In this document: one piece after another, positions 59,081 to 64,000 of the stretch
Position numbering within the stretch: the first letter of the stretch is position 1
Layout of the letters: the number at the start of each line of letters is the position of its first letter
NCBI GenBank assembly: GCA_961205875.1
Contig: OY540817.1
Location: 19,317,001-19,381,000, forward strand
Direction of reading: 5' to 3'
Origin: Sialis fuliginosa
Lineage: Eukaryota > Arthropoda > Insecta > Megaloptera > Sialidae
Length of the DNA: 64,000 nt
Position numbers and translations under genes: made by a program
The notes under the pieces: generated by a model
Databases searched by the model: none
Told to the model about the DNA's origin: nothing
What the model saw: the letters and a program-made list of their open reading frames with translations, nothing else

Positions 59081-60384
59081 ATGGGGGATTATCAAGTGTC
59101 GACTGTTCCCGGTGATGCTTTGGGAGTAGCACAACTAGAGTTGGGAGCAAACCCCAACGCACTTGCATTGCGGCGACCCTTTGACCCGATAGCCCATGAT
59201 CTGGAGGCAAGTTTCAGATTGACTCGTTTTGCCGATTTAAAGGGACGCGGCTGTAAAGTACCCCAGGAAGTGCTGAACAAGTTGGTGGAAGGTCTCCAGC
59301 AAGACTATGGCGGTGGAGTCGGAGGGGCGGAGCACGAACACGCTCACTTTATGCATATGGCTGTGCCTCGAATCGGCATCGGTTTGGATTGTTCAGTCAC
59401 TCCGTTACGACATGGAGGACTCTGCCTGGTTCAGACAACTGACTTTTTTTATCCGCTTGTCGATGATCCATACATGATGGGGAAAATTGCATGCGCTAAT
59501 GTGTTAAGTGATCTTTATGCCATGGGAGTAACGGAATGTGATAATATGCTTATGCTGCTTGGTGTGAGCACAAAGATGACTGAAAAGGAACGAGATGTCG
59601 TGATCCCACTTATTATGCGAGGATTCAAAGTAATTTATTTTTTAAATGATTAATTTGTTTAACAATAACAGTTTAAAATAAATATTATCTTTTGTTATAG
59701 GATTCAGCTCTAGAAGCTGGCACAAGTGTTACAGGTGGTCAGACTGTTGTCAATCCTTGGTGCACAATTGGTGGAGTTGCTTCTACAGTCTGTCAACCCA
59801 ATGAATACATCGTGCCTGACAATGCGGTCGTTGGAGATGTCTTAGTGCTGACAAAACCGCTCGGAACTCAAGTTGCTGTGAATGCTCATCAGTGGTTAGA
59901 TCAACCAGAACGCTGGAATCGAATAAAGCTCGTAGTCTCTGAAGAAGATGTCCGCAAAGCTTACCACCGTGCTATGGATTCGATGGCGCGGTTAAACCGC
60001 GTCGCATCTCGGCTCATGCATAAATATAATGCCCACGGTGCTACAGACGTCACAGGGTTTGGTCTCCTCGGCCACGCACAGAATTTGGCATCTCACCAAA
60101 AGAACGAAGTTGCGTTTGTGATTCACAACTTACCAGTAATAGCTAAAATGGCTGCTGTAGCCAAAGCTTGTGGTAACATGTTCCAACTGTTACAAGGACA
60201 TTCAGCAGAAACATCAGGAGGCTTGTTAATCTGCTTACCGAGAGAACAGGCCGCCGCCTACTGCAAAGATATTGAAAAACAAGAGGGCTACCAGGCGTGG
60301 ATCATAGGCATTGTTGAGAAAGGAAACCGCACAGCTAGAATCATCGACAAACCACGAGTTATCGAAGTTCCAGCGAAAGATTAA
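59081..60384 (+). CDS. SPS1: Selenophosphate synthetase 1, arginine form
   Basis: Paralogue of selenophosphate synthetase (SelD) that does not make selenophosphate; loss in flies disturbs redox balance (family knowledge). Exons 59081-59629 and 59701-60384 give 410 residues. The catalytic loop reads [10 protein letters not shown], with Arg where active SPS2 has selenocysteine or cysteine and vertebrate SPS1 has Thr. The codon is ordinary CGC, so there is no UGA readthrough. The downstream ATP-binding residues ([37 protein letters not shown]) and C-terminal domain ([21 protein letters not shown]) are intact. An in-frame TTG upstream is not a likely start. The 3' UTR has a strong hairpin and an AATAAA at 60835-60840. 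Confidence 0.95.
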
Positions 60385-60414
60385 TTTATTCGAGTTGCCA
60401 TTATGATTTATAAA

Positions 60415-60456
60415 TTGATCGGCTCGTTCTCGACTGCGCCGAGAACGAGCGATCAA
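60415..60456 (+). promoter_or_regulatory. Strong stem-loop in SPS1 3' UTR
   Basis: TTGATC, a bulged G, then GCTCGTTCTCG pair with CGAGAACGAGC and GATCAA, making 17 base pairs around a seven-base loop, 30 bases after the stop codon. It is much richer in G and C than the rest of the 3' UTR. It lacks the ATGA/GA quartet of a SECIS element. The function is unknown. Confidence 0.7.
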
Positions 60457-60834
60457 ATCAAAACTAATATATGATATATATTAAAGTGATTCTGAGGGAA
60501 ATATCTATATCATTATCTATTTTAGCCTGTAACTTCAGTAGCTTTGTCATTCATCAGAAGGTCGTAAAATCAAATGAGAGTCAATTGTTTGATTGTGCGG
60601 TCGTACACATCTACAATAATATCATCAGCATCGATTGGTGTAGCAGATATGTTTACTAAATAAATTTTAAATTTAGCACTGAATATTAAATTTTAATATA
60701 GTTGTACGATATCTATATGTAAGGACTTTTGCTATTCCAGATTATTTTTAATTAGAGATATTTGATAATATAGTTACTTGTATGTGTTTATTTAAATGTC
60801 ACGAGCATTTGTGTCTTGTATTTTTTTGGTTGAA

Positions 60835-60840
60835 AATAAA
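60835..60840 (+). terminator. Polyadenylation signal, SPS1
   Basis: AATAAA about 450 bases after the stop codon, just before the convergent NOL8-like gene. Confidence 0.5.
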
Positions 60841-60896
60841 GACATAAACTACATTATATATTTCTTTATTTTTCTACATAAAATATCAATTCAAAT

Positions 60897-62555
60897 TTAT
60901 TGTTTTCTTTTTCTTTTCTTTCCACCCAGCTTCTTTTTGAATGGATCTTTATGTTTCAATGATCTTTGTAATTTTGCTTTCACTATACGTTTTATTTCAT
61001 GCCTTGTTTTTGAAAAATCATCTTCAGACTTGCTTAATATAGATTTTATAAAATCAACACCCTCTACAAATTATAAAATACCAATCAATATAAATTATAA
61101 ATAAACAAAAAGTAAATAATTTTTTATGCAATAAAAGATAAATATGTTTACCTTTTAATCTTTCATCATCTGGACGAAAGAAAAAAGTTTCTTTCCATCC
61201 TCCAATACTGACATTAACATTTTGTGTTGGTTCTTTATCTGCTGTATTTTCTTCGTCATCTGACGAATCATACTTGAATGGATTTTCAGTATCGACAAAT
61301 TTCTTTATTGGTTTTGAAATAGCTTCGCCAACTTCTTGGTTTTCAGTTGTATCTAAAAATATTTAATATAATATATATTGACTGAGGTAATCTCAAAAAC
61401 TACTAAAAACTACACAATAGTAAATTTATCACAGATCATTTTAATACATGAAACATCGATTTGGTAACACCTCAAAAAATAACAAGATATCTGAGTTAAA
61501 ATATAAGCCAGGCCACATTATATCATTTGTCTACGTATTTTTTAAATTAAGTAAAATTTTTAAAATGTCTTCTAAAAAGTAATCAAAATCTGTAAAAGTG
61601 AAAAATAAAAATATTACCATCATCTTCAGCAGTCCTTCCAAAAGCTCCTAACAGACTAAAAGATGTATTTTCTTGCAATGCTTGTTTCAACGTATCAGTT
61701 ACTTTATAGAACTTTTCTTTAGATACAGCTACAGTTTCAATCTCTGGTTCGATTTCTTTTACAGCTTCTTTTAATTTTTTTTTCTTTTTTAATGGCTTCT
61801 CATCTAACTTATTTTCTTCTTTCTCTTCTTGCTTCTTTTCAAACTTTAAATGACTTGGTTGTGACGGATCATATCGCAACATTGACTTTACGACAGCTCT
61901 AAAAATAATAATTTATTATATATTGAAATAAGTCTATATGTATTGTAAGTACTAACTTTTCAGATCTTTTTGGTTTTTCAGTTTCAGAAGATCCCAGAAT
62001 ACTTTGAAGAATTTCAAGCTGTCTTTGTTTTTCATCGTCAGTGATTTTTTCCACTTGTTCTTCTTGATTTGCTTCTTCTTCACCATTTTCGACAAATCTT
62101 GAATCTATTTGAAACCTTTCATCGTTTTTAAACCTTGATTGAAGTTCGAAGAGCTGAAACAAATACACATTTTAATTTTTTAGATTAAATATTTATTTGT
62201 TAAATTTACCTTTTGGCCTTCTATTCCTTCAAATTGTTTCTTCAATTCAAAATTTGCTGATAAATCAAAATTGTCATCATCTTCATCTTGAAAAAGAGAA
62301 GGTTTCTTAGATTTAGGTTCAGTAGCATTTAGTTTCCTTTTTTTTGTATCAACAGCATTGAAATCATCATCAAATCTTATTTTATTTTTATTTCCAGAGT
62401 CCTGCAACAAATTTAATTGTTAATTTTCATTTGTATTAATTGGTTTATAATTCTTACAATTGATGATAACGAATTTTGAATAGCAGCTTTCTGTTTTTTA
62501 TAAGCTTCAGTTTTTTCTATTAAAGATTTTTTCCTTTTTTCTTCAGCTATAGACA
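60897..62555 (-). CDS. NOL8: NOL8-like nucleolar protein lacking the RRM
   Basis: NOL8 relatives act in nucleolar pre-rRNA processing. Exons 62555-62458, 62401-62210, 62153-61957, 61898-61618, 61352-61152 and 61063-60897 encode about 378 residues. The N-terminus is charged (EEKRKKSLIEKTEAYKKQKA). The block LQSRFKNDERFQIDSRFVE is the NOL8 hallmark (human has GHDERFRLDSRFLE). Further matches are the RYDPSQPSHLKFEKKQ segment, VSKEKFYKVTDTLKQ, a KETFFFRPDDERLKEG block near the end and a Lys/Arg-rich tail fit for nucleolar retention. The human protein starts with an RNA-recognition motif. None is encoded here or in the 530 bases before the BBS4 start, so this gene is short or an upstream exon was missed. 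Confidence 0.8.
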
Positions 62556-63089
62556 TTTTACAAGTGTTTCAATCGTTTCAATATTTTTGTAAAAGTATTA
62601 ACAATATTTTCAGGTTATGTTTACACCACATGTTCTGACCATAGAATAATTTTGACTGATTTTTGACTATTTATTTTGTTATTGAAATTCGAAAAACATT
62701 ATGAAAAATGTATATGATTTTATAGCCTTGCGTAATTAAAATTACTGGTTTTATATATAATTGAAATAAAAGTCCTTTTTTAATATATTTATAAATTCAT
62801 TGAAAATTAATTGTTTTCTATATATATTTATAAAAAAATAATTTTAAATAGCTGTTACAGTATTTGTAAATATATTTACAATCTTATACATATTTATTTT
62901 CTGTAATAATTTTAAAATCTATATTAGGTCTGTTTATAATTAGGTATCTACATGCCCCGCTACATGCAATTACATTGTTATCATTGTTGCCATGACAATG
63001 GACTTAAAAATACAGACCTGTAGAGAAAATACAAAAAGGGAAAACTAAACATGATTTTGTACATTTAGAAATTAATTTTTAATTTCAAA
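62556..63089. promoter_or_regulatory. Divergent NOL8-like / BBS4 upstream region
   Basis: 534 bases between start codons on opposite strands. AT-rich, with no coding exon seen. Confidence 0.4.
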
Positions 63090-64000
63090 ATGAGTTCTTT
63101 AATAAAAAATGGAAAACACACTGTACAGACAAAACCAAAGCTTGCCATAAAACCAACAAATAAAGGTAGCAAAAATGATAATTAATCATACAAAAAAATG
63201 ATGAACCTTTTTATTTGATTTGCAGAGCAAACACCTCTAGAACATAGAAACTGGTTTATTCACACACAATACGTACGAGGTGACTTTACTTTATGCCGAT
63301 TACTGACTGATCAAGAACTAAAAAGGAGTAACGGACGAAATGAATTTGCTAATTTTATAAATGTAATATTTCATTATTTTGAAAAACAATTATTTCTATA
63401 ACTGGAAAATTTTTATTTTATATAGGGGTTGATGTTCAGAGATGAAGGGAATATCCAAGAAGCTTTAGACACATTTCAAAAATGTTATAAAATTAATTCA
63501 ACAAATACTGATACCATAAAACTTATAGGAGAATGTTTGTACATACTTGGGCGATATAGAATATCTTTAGAGGCATATTTAGAGAGTGAAACTCAATCAA
63601 AGAAACCAGATTGGGAAGTGTATTATAATATAGGTAATGGATTTAAAAACTGAGTATTTTATACTATATAACTTTTCATTTTAATATGTAAAACAATTAG
63701 GACGTTGTTTGGTAAAATTGGGCGACAATGAACGTGCTATTGAATACGTTAAGCGTGGTGTGTATTTAGCGCCCCAACAAAAACCAGCCTTGTTGTTATC
63801 AAAACTTTTGAGCGATTCTGGAAACATAGACTCTGCAGCTGCTGTTTGTACAAATGCCTTACAGTAAGTTATTAATGTTTTTATAATTGAGTTCAAGCTA
63901 AAATAAAAAATCACTAATTTCATTTTAGACATTTCCCTGAAAGTACTGAAATATTAACCGAACTAGGAATTTTACAAATAAGACGAGGTCATTCTGAAAT
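63090..64000 (+). CDS. BBS4: BBS4, BBSome TPR subunit (5' part only)
   Basis: TPR subunit of the BBSome, which sorts membrane proteins into and out of cilia. Exons in the window: 63090-63165, 63226-63362, 63426-63633, 63701-63863 and 63929 onward, running off the right edge. After a basic tail the protein reads HRNWFIHTQYVRGDF (human EKQNWLIHLHYIRKDY), then the TPR repeats LMFRDEGNIQEALDTFQKCY, LYILGRYRISLEAYLESE, WEVYYNIGRCLVKLGDNERA and LSDSGNIDSAAAVCTNALQ. Phases agree at each joint. The presence of a BBSome gene fits an insect that keeps ciliated sensory neurons and/or flagellated sperm. Confidence 0.9.

Noticed and set aside
58772-59134. 120-codon minus-strand ORF over the SPS1 start
   Set aside because: Overlaps the SPS1 coding sequence and is out of frame with the better-supported 49-residue ORF.
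60415-60456. SPS1 3' UTR hairpin considered as a SECIS element
   Set aside because: No ATGA/GA quartet or apical AA, and the coding sequence has Arg instead of UGA.
60471-61104. Plus-strand ORFs after SPS1
   Set aside because: One lies in the SPS1 3' UTR and the other is mostly antisense to the last NOL8-like exon.

Overview
This is animal nuclear DNA, almost certainly from a holometabolous insect. The base composition is strongly AT-rich. Genes are split into many exons by short GT-AG introns, often only 60-120 bases long. The window carries an RR-2 chitin-binding cuticular protein, an SPS1 with arginine at its catalytic-loop position, and orthologues of lingerer, kenny and Homer. The style fits Lepidoptera, but the sequence alone does not settle the order. 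No prokaryotic, viral or organellar segment was seen.

Layout, left to right. 1-5604 (-): lingerer/UBAP2-like, with near-identical C/D-box snoRNA copies in five of its introns. 6708-9188 (+): DNA ligase IV. 9584-12423 (-): mitochondrial ABC transporter ABCB8. 12716-15400 (-): an unrecognised basic nuclear protein rich in CDK-type sites. 16339-19846 (-): kenny/NEMO/optineurin-like adaptor with two alternative terminal zinc-finger exons. 20609-21971 (+): adenosine kinase. 21972-26830: gene-poor, MITE-bearing spacer. 26831-32974 (-): Homer, with an RR-2 cuticle gene nested on the opposite strand in its largest intron. 33338-33827 (+): RpS17. 34087-36346 (-): unrecognised protein with a C-terminal membrane segment. 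38308-40344 (-): SLC35F5. 40692-41191 (+): RMI2. 41192-44642: repeat-rich spacer with at least three MITEs. 44643-50268 (-): RIC1. 50897-55118 (-): SMC6. 55733-58322 (-): MAD1. 58761-58910 (-): a 49-residue ORF. 59081-60384 (+): SPS1. 60897-62555 (-): NOL8-like. 63090-64000 (+): start of BBS4.

The genes form no operon or single pathway. Several concern genome maintenance (LIG4, RMI2, SMC6, MAD1), which I take as coincidence in a gene-dense region. Several pairs are divergent with short shared promoter regions (lingerer/LIG4, SLC35F5/RMI2, Homer/RpS17, the 49-aa ORF/SPS1).

The observations I rate highest are the five-member intronic snoRNA family in lingerer, whose D' guide appears complementary to a conserved 28S rRNA segment, and the two alternative in-phase zinc-finger ends of the NEMO-like gene. 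Next come a ligase IV that stops just after its first BRCT domain, a strong hairpin in the SPS1 3' UTR, a GC-AG intron in SLC35F5, two unrecognised multi-exon genes and a set of terminal-inverted-repeat elements. Exon boundaries were read by eye from splice consensus, frame and homology. Summed exon lengths are multiples of three for most genes. RIC1, ABCB8 and the NOL8-like gene each miss by one base in my tally, so one boundary in each may be off by one.
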